Origin: Ignavibacteria bacterium
GTDB lineage: Bacteria > Bacteroidota > Ignavibacteria > Ignavibacteriales > SURF-24
Direction of reading: 5' to 3'
Assembly: GCA_025612375.1 (NCBI GenBank)
Contig: JAAXKN010000020.1
Coordinates: forward strand, 1-64,000
Length of the DNA stretch: 64,000 bases
Positions 52,531 through 61,799 of this stretch are shown here, piece after piece. The position numbers were made by a program, and so were the translations under genes. Each line of letters begins with the position of its first letter. Position 1 is the first letter of the stretch. The notes under the pieces were generated by a model. The model searched no databases. It saw only the letters and a list, made by a program, of their open reading frames with translations, and had not been told where the DNA came from.

Positions 52531-54516
52531 TTATGCCGTCTGTAAGTTTGCCAGTGACAAATTCATCCCGGAATTACCTGCCCTGAAGGCTTTTGTGACT
52601 GCATGGCTCTTCCTGTCCTGAGGCTGAAACTCAGGGATGAGTTCACATAAAATGTCTATTATTTCGCCGCGTGATAACTGCCCGTCGGCTGCTTCAAAAT
52701 AGTTCAGGCTTTCAGAAAGAAGGTTTGAAATGCAGCTGCTTGCATTACGGGCAATCAGTATTTTGTCGTGGATTGTCTTTTCATAGTGTTCGCCTTCAAT
52801 AAAGAGTTCTTCATAAAGTTTTTCACCGGGGCGGAGGCCTGTTACTTTTATTTCTATATCTGTGCCTTCAGACAGTCCGGCAAGCCTAATTATATCTTTT
52901 GCAAGATCAATTATCTTAACCGGCTGGCCCATATCCAGCACAAAAACTTCTCCGCCTTTATTGAGAACCGAGGCCTGAAGAACGAGCTGTACGGCTTCAG
53001 GTATGGTCATGAAATATCTTATTATTTCGGGATGCGTAATTGTAATAGGGCCGCCATTCTGCAGCTGCTTCTGAAACGTTCTTACCACGCTGCCGCGGCT
53101 GCCCAGGACGTTGCCGAAACGCACTGCAGAGTAGGACCAGCCAGTTTTCCTTGCAGCCTCCAGGACAATCATTTCAGTTGCACGCTTGCTTGCTCCCATA
53201 ATGTTTGTGGGATTAACTGCCTTATCGGAAGAAATGGATATAAAGTGCCTGACGCCGTACTCAACAGCCAGGGAAACTATATTTTTTGTACCCAGTATAT
53301 TATTTGTCACGGCCTCCTGGGGGTTGCTTTCCATTAGCGGAACATGCTTATGGGCAGCGGCATGGAAAATTACGTCAGGATAAAATTCATCAAAAATGCC
53401 TCTTAATCTTTCCCTGCTTCTGAGGTCGGCTATGCGTGCTGAAATTACTGTATCCAGCTTTTCAGATCCTGTAAATTCTTTTTTTATGGCCAGGAGCTCC
53501 TGCTCAATTTCAAATATGGAGTTTTCCCCATGGCCGATAAGAATCATTCCGGCAGGATTGCACCTGAGCACCTGGCGGCATAGTTCGCTTCCTATGGAGC
53601 CTCCTGCCCCGGTAATTAAAACTTTTTTCCCTTTAAGGAGCAGCTTTACTTTTGCATTATCCGTAATTACAGGTTCCCTGCGCAGAAGGTCTTCAATCTG
53701 TATCTTTCTGATTTTGCTTATATTTACATTCCCGTTCAGAATCTCAAATATTCCGGGTACAGTCAGTGTTTCCACGCCCGCTGCCTCACAGTTGGACATT
53801 ATCTGTCTTATTTTTATTCCTGAGGCCATGGGCATGGCAATAATGACCTTGCTGACGTTCAGTTCCTTTATAACTGAAGCAATATCATCTGTTGATCCCT
53901 TAATGGGGATACCTCTAAGTTTCAGGTTATGTTTTGATGAATCATCATCCACAAAAGCTACCGGGTTAAGTCCCAGGTGTGCATTGCGCTGCATTTCGAG
54001 AGCTATGCTGAAGCCCGATTCTCCGGCCCCGGCAATCAGGACACTCTGCATCGGATGCTTTTTCAGTAATACCTTCTGGTTGGCAAGGTCGATAAAGCGG
54101 ATGCTGAACCTGATAGAGACTATGGTAATCATGCTGAAGATTCCATCAAGCAAAGGAAGTGACACCGGGAAAATGACAAACGGGTGAACCTGTGACTTTT
54201 CCAGGGCATAGAAAAAAGAAAACTCAACAGCTACTGCAACTGCAGAGATAAATATAGCATAAGCCAATTCATCCACACTTGCCATGCGCCAGAGTCTGCC
54301 GTAGAACCTGCTTACTCCAAGAACAGCCAGTTTAATTAAGGTGAATAACAGGGAATAAACCAGCAGCGGGGAGCTGTACAAATCCCAGTTTACCGTTCCA
54401 TCCAGACGGATGAAGAGTGCCAGATAAGGATTGAAGAAAAAGATGATTATGTCCATCAGAAGGAAATGACGGATGCACAGCTTTTTAATCTGGTTTGATA
54501 ATATTTCTAATGCCAT
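52531..54516 (-). CDS. PglF/CapD-type UDP-GlcNAc 4,6-dehydratase
   Basis: 661-residue membrane protein. Four helices (about 15-135), then a soluble Rossmann domain (about 145-275, VLIAGAGESGFS) and a catalytic SDR domain (about 295-590) with TGAGGSIGSELCRQV and ISSDKAVNPTNIMGASKRATEM. The S/T-DK plus M-x-x-x-K arrangement, in place of YxxxK, is the mark of long-chain 4,6-dehydratases such as PglF, CapD and FlaA1-like WbpM. It converts UDP-GlcNAc to the 4-keto-6-deoxy sugar. Directly upstream of pglE on the same strand, 80 bases apart. Start ATG, no strong ribosome site. Confidence 0.93.
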   Translation of the reverse strand: MALEILSNQIKKLCIRHFLLMDIIIFFFNPYLALFIRLDGTVNWDLYSSPLLVYSLLFTLIKLAVLGVSRFYGRLWRMASVDELAYAIFISAVAVAVEFSFFYALEKSQVHPFVIFPVSLPLLDGIFSMITIVSIRFSIRFIDLANQKVLLKKHPMQSVLIAGAGESGFSIALEMQRNAHLGLNPVAFVDDDSSKHNLKLRGIPIKGSTDDIASVIKELNVSKVIIAMPMASGIKIRQIMSNCEAAGVETLTVPGIFEILNGNVNISKIRKIQIEDLLRREPVITDNAKVKLLLKGKKVLITGAGGSIGSELCRQVLRCNPAGMILIGHGENSIFEIEQELLAIKKEFTGSEKLDTVISARIADLRSRERLRGIFDEFYPDVIFHAAAHKHVPLMESNPQEAVTNNILGTKNIVSLAVEYGVRHFISISSDKAVNPTNIMGASKRATEMIVLEAARKTGWSYSAVRFGNVLGSRGSVVRTFQKQLQNGGPITITHPEIIRYFMTIPEAVQLVLQASVLNKGGEVFVLDMGQPVKIIDLAKDIIRLAGLSEGTDIEIKVTGLRPGEKLYEELFIEGEHYEKTIHDKILIARNASSCISNLLSESLNYFEAADGQLSRGEIIDILCELIPEFQPQDRKSHAVTKAFRAGNSGMNLSLANLQTA

Positions 54517-54595
54517 AGTAGTATCTTGAGTTATTACTTAAATATTTATTTAATACTCAAAAGCCCGGAGGCCGCATCTGCCCCCTTACTCAGTG

Positions 54596-54641
54596 AAAAA
54601 TTGAGAGTCCATAGGGGTTTTCCAACCCCATATGAACTCTC
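54596..54641 (-). terminator. Minus-strand terminator after the giant adhesin-like gene
   Basis: On the minus strand GAGAGTTCATATGGGGTT pairs with AACCCCTATGGACTCTC with one G-U pair and one bulged base, followed by AATTTTTC. It lies 25 bases after the gene at 54666 and 80 bases before pglF, so it separates the two transcription units. Confidence 0.7.
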
Positions 54642-54665
54642 CTGGGGGGAGCGGGAGGATTTCCG

Positions 54666-57600
54666 TTACTTCATCATTATCATTTTTAATGTCCTGACGA
54701 AGCTTCTTTCCGAAGCAACATCCCTGGATTCCATCCTGAGCAGGTAAATCCCGCTTGCAAGGCGGCTTGCATTCCATACCTGCTTATATGATCCGGCAGA
54801 CTGGATCTCATTGACCAGTTCAGCGACCCTCTCGCCGAGCATATTGTAAATGGTAAGGTTTACCCTGCTTAGAGACGGCAGTTCATAGCTGATTGTTGTA
54901 GCAGGATTAAACGGGTTAGGATAATTCTGCACGAGGTTATACTCACGGGGGAGTATTTCAACGTCGGACACATCAGAGTAGGCGTATCCTCCGTTCCTGC
55001 TGATGAATTTAACTCTGTATGAGTATTTCCCGTCTGAAGGAACCTTGTCACTGAATTCAAAATCCTTCAGCCCTTCAGAGGAAACAAGGGCGATATTCTT
55101 CCAGCTGCCTTGTCCGGCTGAAGTTCTCTCAAGCTCAAAATTACCCGCTACGTTTAAGTTTGTATGCCAGGTAAGTCTTACGTTATTTTCACTTGCCGAG
55201 GTGGAGAACTTTTCAAAAACGGGGCTGGCGCTTACCTTGAATGTCCTGGTAGAGCCATCCTGTCCCCAGTAGTTTAATCCATTTACACCGTTCTGGAAGT
55301 GCTTTAGAATCTCGGAAGAAGAAAGCTCTGTGTTATGGAAAGCCAGCTCATCGAGAGTACCTTTTAAGAGGCTTGCGCCTAAGAAGCTTCCGATTTCGAG
55401 TTTTGACGCTGGTGATGAAAAATCCACGCTGAAGCTCTTGTTCATAGAGGCTGAGAGTACTCCGTCAACATAGAGTTTTACGTCACCGGTTGAGCCGTTC
55501 CTGGTTGCAGCAATGTGGTGCCACTGGTTGTCGGTTACTGTTGTGCCGTAGAGTGAAGCCGTCTGGCCTCCGCCTGACAAGTAGAAGCGGGCCTTACCAT
55601 TTACAGGATTTATTCCAATGTACCAGTTGGCTCCTGTAGAGGAGAAGCTCCGGCTTATAATGGCCTGGAAGGCTGGAGGAGGAGTCTGGGCCTTGAACCA
55701 GGTTTCAACCGAGAAATTTCCCTTGGAAGTAAAGTCGAGTGATGTATTTGCCGGAACCGTCAGTTTTGAGGTGGTGCCGTCAAAATCCTGAGCCGAAGCA
55801 ACCTTACCCTGGGTGTTGGGGGTAGTAGTTCCCGAGGCATTATTTACCTGAAGGAAATCAGCATAATTTCCAGAGGTCTGCTCATCCAGCTTCCAGTAGC
55901 TCACCAGACCGGCAGGAGTTACAGTAGCCTCGGCAACTGTGATTGTAAATGTCTGAACCGCAGCAGGATTAAGTCCGTTATCTGCTTTTACACTTACCTG
56001 GAAAGTTCCGGCCAGTGCGGGAGTCCACTGAATAAGTCCGGTTGCGGGGTCTATTGTCATGGCTACATCGGGGGACGCTGTCAGTGAATACGTTGGAGCA
56101 GGTGTCCCGGCAGCATTTACGTCATAGGAGTACAGTTCACCCACCGTGGCCGCTGTCACAGGAGACGAAGTAATGACCGGTTCAGGTGAAAGTATGTAGC
56201 CCTGGCCTGCCATTCCGTTCTGGAAGTGCTGAAGTATCTCTGATGCTGAAAGTTCAGCGCTGTGGATTGCCACTTCGTCAAGAGTTCCTTTAAGGAGGCT
56301 GCCCCCCAGGAAGCTCCCTACTTCAAGCTTTGAAGTGGAACCGGAGAAATCCACATTAAAGCTCTTGTTAGTGCCGGCAGTGAGCACTCCGTCGACATAT
56401 AGCTTGATATCACCCGTTGCACCATTTCTTGTAGCTGCAATGTGGTGCCACTGGTTATCTGTAACAGTTGTGCCATAGAGTGACGCTGTCTGACCGCCAC
56501 CTGAGATGTAGAATCTTGCTTTTCCATTGGTGGGGTTAATGCCCATGTACCAGTTTGCTCCTGTAGAGGAGAAGCTCCGGCTTAAGATAGCCTGGAACTG
56601 TGAAGGGGGAGTCTGGGACATGAACCAGGCTTCAAGTGAAAAGCTTCCTTTGGAAGTAAAGTCAAGCGAAGCACTGGCTGGAACAGAGATCTTTGAAGTT
56701 ACGCCGTCGAAATACTGTGCACCGCCGACTTTCCCCTGAAGAACAGGACTGGAGCTTCCGGCGGCATTATTTATCTTCTTAAAATCGGAATAACTTCCTG
56801 AGGTCTGCTCATCCAGCTTCCAGTAGCTGATCATGCCTGAATAAGGTGCCTGTGCTACAGTGATTGAAAACGTCTGAACCGCAGCAGGATTAAGCCCGTT
56901 ATCAGCCTTAACGCTTACCTGGAAAGTTCCGGCGGCAGACGGGGTCCAGCGGATTACTCCTGTTACAGGATCAATTGTCATAGTCCCGTCAGGAGACGCT
57001 GTAAGTGAATACGCCGGAGCAGGAGTTCCTGTTGCATTTACGTCATATGTATAAAGTACGCCCACTGTGGCAGCTATTACCGGTGAAGAAGTAATGACCG
57101 GTTCGGGTGAAAGGATGTAGCCCTGACCCAGTGCGCCGTTCTGAAAATGCTTCAGGATCCCGGAAGCAGAAAGTTCAGTGTTATGGAAAGCCAGTTCGTC
57201 AAGTGTTCCTTTTAAGAGGCTTCCGCCAAGTAAGCTTCCCACTTCAAGCTTAGAGACAGGTGAAGCAAAGTCCACGCTGAAGCTCTTGTTCATAGTTGCA
57301 GAAAGAGCGCCGTCAACATAGAGTTTTATGTCACCGGTAGTTCCGTTTCTTGTAGCGGCAATGTGGTGCCACTGGTTGTCGGTTACTGTTGTACCGTAGA
57401 GTGAAGCAGTCTGTCCCCCGCCTGATAAATAGAAGCGGGCCTTGCCATTTACAGGGTTTACGCCCACGTACCAGGTGGCTCCATTTGAGGAGATGCTCCG
57501 GCTAATAAGGGCCTGGAATGCTGAAGGCGGAGTCTGGGCTTTGAACCACATTTCCACAGAGAAGCTTCCCAGGGAAGTAAAGTCAAGTGATGGATTTGCC

Positions 57601-60398
57601 GGAACCGTCAGTTTTGAAGTGGTGCCGTCAAAATCCTGAGATGATCCAACCCTGCCCTGAAGATTGGGGGTAGTAGTTCCCGAGGCGTTATTTACCTGAA
57701 GAAAGTCCGCGTAGCTTCCAGAGGTCTGCTCATCAAGCTTCCAGTAGCTTACCAGGCCCAGAGGAACAGAGGAAGCTTTTCCAAGGAGGAATATATTCCC
57801 GGAGAAATCTGAAAAATTTACGCTTGAAGTGACAACTCCTGTTCCGGGTGCAGAGCCGGTGCCTCCAAGGTTTATCCATTTACCGGAGCCGTCATTTTTT
57901 ACAACGCGTACCAGTGAGCTGTCGCTTATATTATCAGCCGCATCATAATTCATTGTTAAGGCTGCACTTTGAACCCCGGAATTTGGAGACTTTGAAATTG
58001 TAAAATATCTGACGGAAGAAACTGCGCTTAAATAGGGGAAAAGATTATTAGCCGGCGGTGTCCCGGTAATCATTTCTGCAGTATAAGTTGTCAGTTCAGA
58101 AGCTGCATCAGTTACATTAAGTTTTGCAAAGTAGCCTGAGGTGCCTTTCCCAAGAGGAAAATTCATTTCTACAGGTGAAGCGGATGCAACCTGAAAAGCA
58201 ATGGGTCCATCCGTAAAACCGGTTTTGCTTCCTCCTGTAATGCTGCCGCCCGGAGGAATTGTAATCAGGTTTCCGTTGGAAGTTATTCTGCCGCTCATAT
58301 CCAGCACATTGGCCCTCAGCGGTGAATTTAGTATTACATCATAGGATATAAAGTAGTTCAGGCTGTTAGTTCTGTCATCCATGCCTATAATTGGGATTAG
58401 TCCCGCGGTATTAATTGTATGCGGAGTTTTATTTGGATTAACCCCGAAGACAAATCTGGAATAGCTTATGCCGCCAAACGCAGGGTTGCTGTAAGTTCCG
58501 ACTTTGGAGTCGGAAGATACAGTCAGGTTATTCCTTATGTTGATAGAAGCATAATGAACATTCGTTCCGGGTTCAGTGCAGATGTAGAACTCCCCGCCCT
58601 TTTCGACCGTCAGGTTATCGCAATAAGAGAAGAAGAGGTATTCAATACCCTGGCTCATTCTGCTGAAGGCGGTCAGTTTTGAATTCGGTCCGCTTACAAC
58701 TATATTCCTGACATTTGTACCCTGGCCTGAGAAAAGGTAGATCTGTTGTGAATTGCTGTTGAGCACAGTAATGCCGCCGGCGGTATAAAAGCTGCTGCTG
58801 TTCAGGTTCAGGAAAGCGTCCCCTGTCTGATTAGGGCAGTCCCATACCATGGTGGCGCTGTACATTGCTGTCTGTGTCGGGAATGTGGGGGCGGCATCAA
58901 TAACGCCCGTAATAAGGCAGGTGGAACCGCCGTACCATGTAGTGCTCGTATATCCGAAGTTGCCGGAAAGGCCGGCCATTCCGGCATTTTGTGCGTGCTC
59001 ATATGTACCGTATACGTAAAGATATCCTGTGTAGTTTGGGGAAGTTGAAGTTCCTACATTCGGATTTTCTAGGGTCCCCTCGTTTCTGAGCACCCCCCCG
59101 GCACTAATGGTTAAAGTTGAGCTGACGTCCAGAATCCCTTTATTGTCCAGTACCCCGCCGCTGAGGATTGTTAACTTAGAGTTAAGGCTGACCAGGGCCT
59201 CCGGATTGAGCGTAACTGTACCGGTAACAGCTATCGGGTAATTGGGAGAAGGTATCCAGTTGGTGCCGTCGAAGGCCTCCCAGATGGCCGGGTCTTCCCA
59301 GTTGCCGATTGATGAGGTTCTGTAATCGTTGTAAATGGAAGCAGGTGTATAGTTCTCTGCTTTTACGTCTTGAATAACGTTGCTGTAGACCTTGTTCTGC
59401 GGAGTGAAATTGTATCCTGCAAGTGCAGGCGTAACTGTACCGGACCAGCCGTAAGGCACACTTATGCTGTAGTTTCCGGCAGCATCGGTGGTAACAGTCT
59501 TCAATGTCCCGTCCATGTAACTTAAGACAACGCCTGCCATTCCGGCATTACCGGTGATCTTGGGAAGCGTAATTGTGCTTCCAAGGGCGAATATTGTTCC
59601 GGTTGCATCAGAATTGCCGTAGTTAGCCATTAAAGTAGCCGATGAAATAATTGTACCTGTTACGGGCGAAGTACCGATTCCCCCGATATCGACCCAGTTT
59701 GCATTAATATCGTTTTTTGCTATTCTGAGCTGTCCGTAGTTATTTCCTACACCATCATCTGTATCGTAACTTAACTTGATCTGGGCATTTGAAGTAATGT
59801 TTGTCCCTGTTTTTAATATTCTGACGTATCTGGTCTGGTATATCTGCCCTATAGTGGCGGGCATTGTATAGATCGGGGGCGCTCCCACGATCAATTCTGC
59901 CGTAAAGGTAGTAAGTGCTGTGGACTTGTGGGCAACTGTAAATTCCACGGGCCTTCCCTGGCCTGCTTTGCCGACAGGGAATTTAAGCACGCGCATTGCA
60001 GTTGAGTTCACCTGAGCCGCAACGGGTCCGTCAACATAGGCTGTCAGGCTACCGCCTGTTATGCTGTAGTTTGGAAGAACCGTAAGCAGGTTAGTTGAAG
60101 AAGTAACCAAGACTCCGTTCAGCCACAGGTTCCTTACTGTTTTGGGAGCAGTTAAGGTAACCGTGGTGCCGCTTTGTATATTGATTTTGGCAGCGGTCAG
60201 TGAAGTTTGGCTTGCTGGAAAGTCGGTGGAACTTTCCCAGACCCCGTTATTGTATTTCTGCCATGTAGCGGGATCTTCCCAGACCCCGGTGGCAGCCGAC
60301 TGGTAATCCCCGTTTGCGGGGGCAGGAGTTTGTGCCAGATCATCAGACACAAAGACCATAACCAGAAGTATAAGCATTGTTAAGGCGTATTTTGCCAT
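54666..60398 (-). CDS. Giant secreted LamG/Ig repeat protein with T9SS sorting domain
   Basis: 1,910 residues, signal peptide ending DLA-Q at about 23. N-terminal part (about 30-370) holds two G-x-WEDPATW-type units and a carboxypeptidase-regulatory-like fold (ITGNAGMAGVVLSYMDGTL). A beta-rich middle (to about 875) follows. Then come three LamG/concanavalin-like domains (SYWKLDEQTSG to HFQNG), separated by two putative Ig domains (EPVITSSPV to FSITVA). An FnIII-like module and a CTD with QNYPNPFNPATTISY, IYNMLGERVAELV and KMIMMK end it. Likely a cell-surface adhesin or glycan-binding protein. GAGGGG ribosome site. The single-domain response regulator lies 49 bases upstream and may control it. 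Confidence 0.9.
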   Translation of the reverse strand: MAKYALTMLILLVMVFVSDDLAQTPAPANGDYQSAATGVWEDPATWQKYNNGVWESSTDFPASQTSLTAAKINIQSGTTVTLTAPKTVRNLWLNGVLVTSSTNLLTVLPNYSITGGSLTAYVDGPVAAQVNSTAMRVLKFPVGKAGQGRPVEFTVAHKSTALTTFTAELIVGAPPIYTMPATIGQIYQTRYVRILKTGTNITSNAQIKLSYDTDDGVGNNYGQLRIAKNDINANWVDIGGIGTSPVTGTIISSATLMANYGNSDATGTIFALGSTITLPKITGNAGMAGVVLSYMDGTLKTVTTDAAGNYSISVPYGWSGTVTPALAGYNFTPQNKVYSNVIQDVKAENYTPASIYNDYRTSSIGNWEDPAIWEAFDGTNWIPSPNYPIAVTGTVTLNPEALVSLNSKLTILSGGVLDNKGILDVSSTLTISAGGVLRNEGTLENPNVGTSTSPNYTGYLYVYGTYEHAQNAGMAGLSGNFGYTSTTWYGGSTCLITGVIDAAPTFPTQTAMYSATMVWDCPNQTGDAFLNLNSSSFYTAGGITVLNSNSQQIYLFSGQGTNVRNIVVSGPNSKLTAFSRMSQGIEYLFFSYCDNLTVEKGGEFYICTEPGTNVHYASINIRNNLTVSSDSKVGTYSNPAFGGISYSRFVFGVNPNKTPHTINTAGLIPIIGMDDRTNSLNYFISYDVILNSPLRANVLDMSGRITSNGNLITIPPGGSITGGSKTGFTDGPIAFQVASASPVEMNFPLGKGTSGYFAKLNVTDAASELTTYTAEMITGTPPANNLFPYLSAVSSVRYFTISKSPNSGVQSAALTMNYDAADNISDSSLVRVVKNDGSGKWINLGGTGSAPGTGVVTSSVNFSDFSGNIFLLGKASSVPLGLVSYWKLDEQTSGSYADFLQVNNASGTTTPNLQGRVGSSQDFDGTTSKLTVPANPSLDFTSLGSFSVEMWFKAQTPPSAFQALISRSISSNGATWYVGVNPVNGKARFYLSGGGQTASLYGTTVTDNQWHHIAATRNGTTGDIKLYVDGALSATMNKSFSVDFASPVSKLEVGSLLGGSLLKGTLDELAFHNTELSASGILKHFQNGALGQGYILSPEPVITSSPVIAATVGVLYTYDVNATGTPAPAYSLTASPDGTMTIDPVTGVIRWTPSAAGTFQVSVKADNGLNPAAVQTFSITVAQAPYSGMISYWKLDEQTSGSYSDFKKINNAAGSSSPVLQGKVGGAQYFDGVTSKISVPASASLDFTSKGSFSLEAWFMSQTPPSQFQAILSRSFSSTGANWYMGINPTNGKARFYISGGGQTASLYGTTVTDNQWHHIAATRNGATGDIKLYVDGVLTAGTNKSFNVDFSGSTSKLEVGSFLGGSLLKGTLDEVAIHSAELSASEILQHFQNGMAGQGYILSPEPVITSSPVTAATVGELYSYDVNAAGTPAPTYSLTASPDVAMTIDPATGLIQWTPALAGTFQVSVKADNGLNPAAVQTFTITVAEATVTPAGLVSYWKLDEQTSGNYADFLQVNNASGTTTPNTQGKVASAQDFDGTTSKLTVPANTSLDFTSKGNFSVETWFKAQTPPPAFQAIISRSFSSTGANWYIGINPVNGKARFYLSGGGQTASLYGTTVTDNQWHHIAATRNGSTGDVKLYVDGVLSASMNKSFSVDFSSPASKLEIGSFLGASLLKGTLDELAFHNTELSSSEILKHFQNGVNGLNYWGQDGSTRTFKVSASPVFEKFSTSASENNVRLTWHTNLNVAGNFELERTSAGQGSWKNIALVSSEGLKDFEFSDKVPSDGKYSYRVKFISRNGGYAYSDVSDVEILPREYNLVQNYPNPFNPATTISYELPSLSRVNLTIYNMLGERVAELVNEIQSAGSYKQVWNASRLASGIYLLRMESRDVASERSFVRTLKMIMMK
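55280..57760 (-). repeat. Three LamG units with two Ig spacers, recently duplicated
   Basis: The TTCCAGTAGC block that begins each LamG unit starts at 55891, 56818 and 57739, so the units are 927 and 921 bases apart. Protein segments such as YGTTVTDNQWHHIAATRNG are identical across all three. The high identity implies recent duplication or gene conversion. Confidence 0.85.
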
Positions 60399-60447
60399 TA
60401 TCCCCTCGTATTGTTAATGGATGTTGATTTGTGTTTTATAGAAACCT

Positions 60448-60831
60448 TCAGCTGCCATTATCCGGCAGGTGAATGCTGATAGCTCTTAGTATTTCGCTGA
60501 ATGTAAAGGGTTTCAGTATGCAGCCCGCAGCTCCTTTGGGAATGCCGGTCTTCAGTTCCCGGAAATCAACATCCGCAGTGAGAAATATCAGAGGGATGAA
60601 TGAAGTACAGGGATCAGTTTTTAATTTTTCCAGCAATTCCATTCCATTCATTACAGGCATATGGATATCAGAAAAAATCAGGTCGGGCATAAATTCAAGG
60701 GTGAGCATAAAAGCCGCCGCGCCGTTTTTTGCAGCAATGACGCCGAACCCCTCATTCATGAGAAAATCAATTAAACTATTCCTTATCAGCTTGTTGTCCT
60801 CAGCCACCAAAATCGTTTTACGGGTTTTCAT
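60448..60831 (-). CDS. Single-domain response regulator (receiver only)
   Basis: 127 residues from ATG 60831; a TTG start at 60843 would add four residues. CheY-like receiver: ILVAEDNKLIRNSL (acidic pair), phosphoacceptor D in IFSDIHMPVMNG, T in IFLTAD, and K in LKPFTFSEIL. No output domain, so it would act by protein contact or phosphotransfer. It lies between the LytTR regulator (minus strand, 190-base gap with a strong hairpin) and the giant T9SS gene (49 bases). Confidence 0.9.
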   Translation of the reverse strand: MKTRKTILVAEDNKLIRNSLIDFLMNEGFGVIAAKNGAAAFMLTLEFMPDLIFSDIHMPVMNGMELLEKLKTDPCTSFIPLIFLTADVDFRELKTGIPKGAAGCILKPFTFSEILRAISIHLPDNGS

Positions 60832-60974
60832 CAGATATTCCAATTAATCCTGTGGTTTATCTATGATAACATCATTTTCAGGATAAAGGCAGAGATTTGG
60901 AATGAAAGGAATTTTAGTGGAATAAAAGGTCTATGGCTGTTCCGGGCGGTTGCGAATAATGCGGTTTACTGAAG

Positions 60975-61011
60975 CTGCACGCGCAAAGAGTCATGGTCTT
61001 TGCGCGTGCAG
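60975..61011 (-). other. Perfect 15-bp hairpin between two response-regulator genes
   Basis: CTGCACGCGCAAAGA (60975-60989) pairs perfectly with TCTTTGCGCGTGCAG (60997-61011) around loop GTCATGG. It starts 23 bases after the LytTR gene stop. No T-run on either strand. Possible transcript end or processing site that sets different levels of the two regulators. Confidence 0.7.
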
Positions 61012-61034
61012 TGAATTGTGAGAGAATCGTGTTC

Positions 61035-61799
61035 CTACTTAAGCAGGCGGCCCCGGAGTTTAATTGAATACCTCCTGCTGATTTCAAATGGTTTATCGGT
61101 GCCTTTGAGGTAAACCAGATAACCCGAATTGAACCAGGTTTCCATTTTAATTAGGTAATCTATATTAATTATGGTAGAGCGGTGAATTCTTAGAAATTTG
61201 TTTTCCGGCAGCAGCTTTTCCCAGTTCGTCAATGTTTTCCTTAACAGGTATGATTTGCCGTCGGATGTCTTTAAGGTTGAATATTGCTTTTCAGCGCTGA
61301 TGGCAATAATGCTTGAGATATTTACAAGGTGAGGCCTGTTATTGACCTGTACGAAGAGCTTATCGTCGATAGAATATTTTTTGTTGTCATTATCTTCCTT
61401 TGGAGAATCAATATCAGCTTTAATCGTTTCAATTCTTTTGAGCCTTGAGGCAATTGAATTAAGAAGGTCATCGGCATCAAACGGCTTAAAGATATAATCA
61501 TCAGCCCCAAGGCTCATGCCTCTTCTTATATCTTCCTTTTCAACCTTGGCGGTAAGATAAATAAATGGTATCGTCCTTGTTGCAGGGTCTTTTGAAAGCC
61601 TGATAAACACGCCATAGCCATCCAGGCCGTGCATCATGATATCACATATAATAAGGTCTGGATGCACCTTTCCTGCAGTCAGCAATCCTTCCTCGCCGTC
61701 GCCGGATGAAAAGACTGTGTAGCCTTCCTCGTGAAGCAGTGAAGTTATATTCTGGCGGACTGTTTTGTCATCCTCGATCACCAGTATTTTTTTCGTCAT
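61035..61799 (-). CDS. LytTR-family response regulator paired with a PAS kinase
   Basis: 254 residues. Receiver domain about 1-120 (LVIEDDKTVRQNI, LIICDIMMHGLDGYG with the phosphoacceptor Asp, IYLTAKV, IFKPFDADD). A Ser/Asp/Asn-rich linker follows, then a LytTR domain at about 150-252 (KLFVQVNNRPHLVNISSI, FLRIHRSTIINIDYL). MSLGADDYIFKPF is a typical receiver alpha-5 block. The gene overlaps the kinase end by 32 bases. Pairing a LytTR regulator with a classical HisKA kinase (rather than LytS) is less common. Confidence 0.93.
   Translation of the reverse strand: MTKKILVIEDDKTVRQNITSLLHEEGYTVFSSGDGEEGLLTAGKVHPDLIICDIMMHGLDGYGVFIRLSKDPATRTIPFIYLTAKVEKEDIRRGMSLGADDYIFKPFDADDLLNSIASRLKRIETIKADIDSPKEDNDNKKYSIDDKLFVQVNNRPHLVNISSIIAISAEKQYSTLKTSDGKSYLLRKTLTNWEKLLPENKFLRIHRSTIINIDYLIKMETWFNSGYLVYLKGTDKPFEISRRYSIKLRGRLLK

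Noticed and set aside
53396-54187. Plus-strand 263-codon frame antisense to the 4,6-dehydratase gene
   Set aside because: The dehydratase frame on the other strand has intact catalytic motifs, and this one has no recognised domain.
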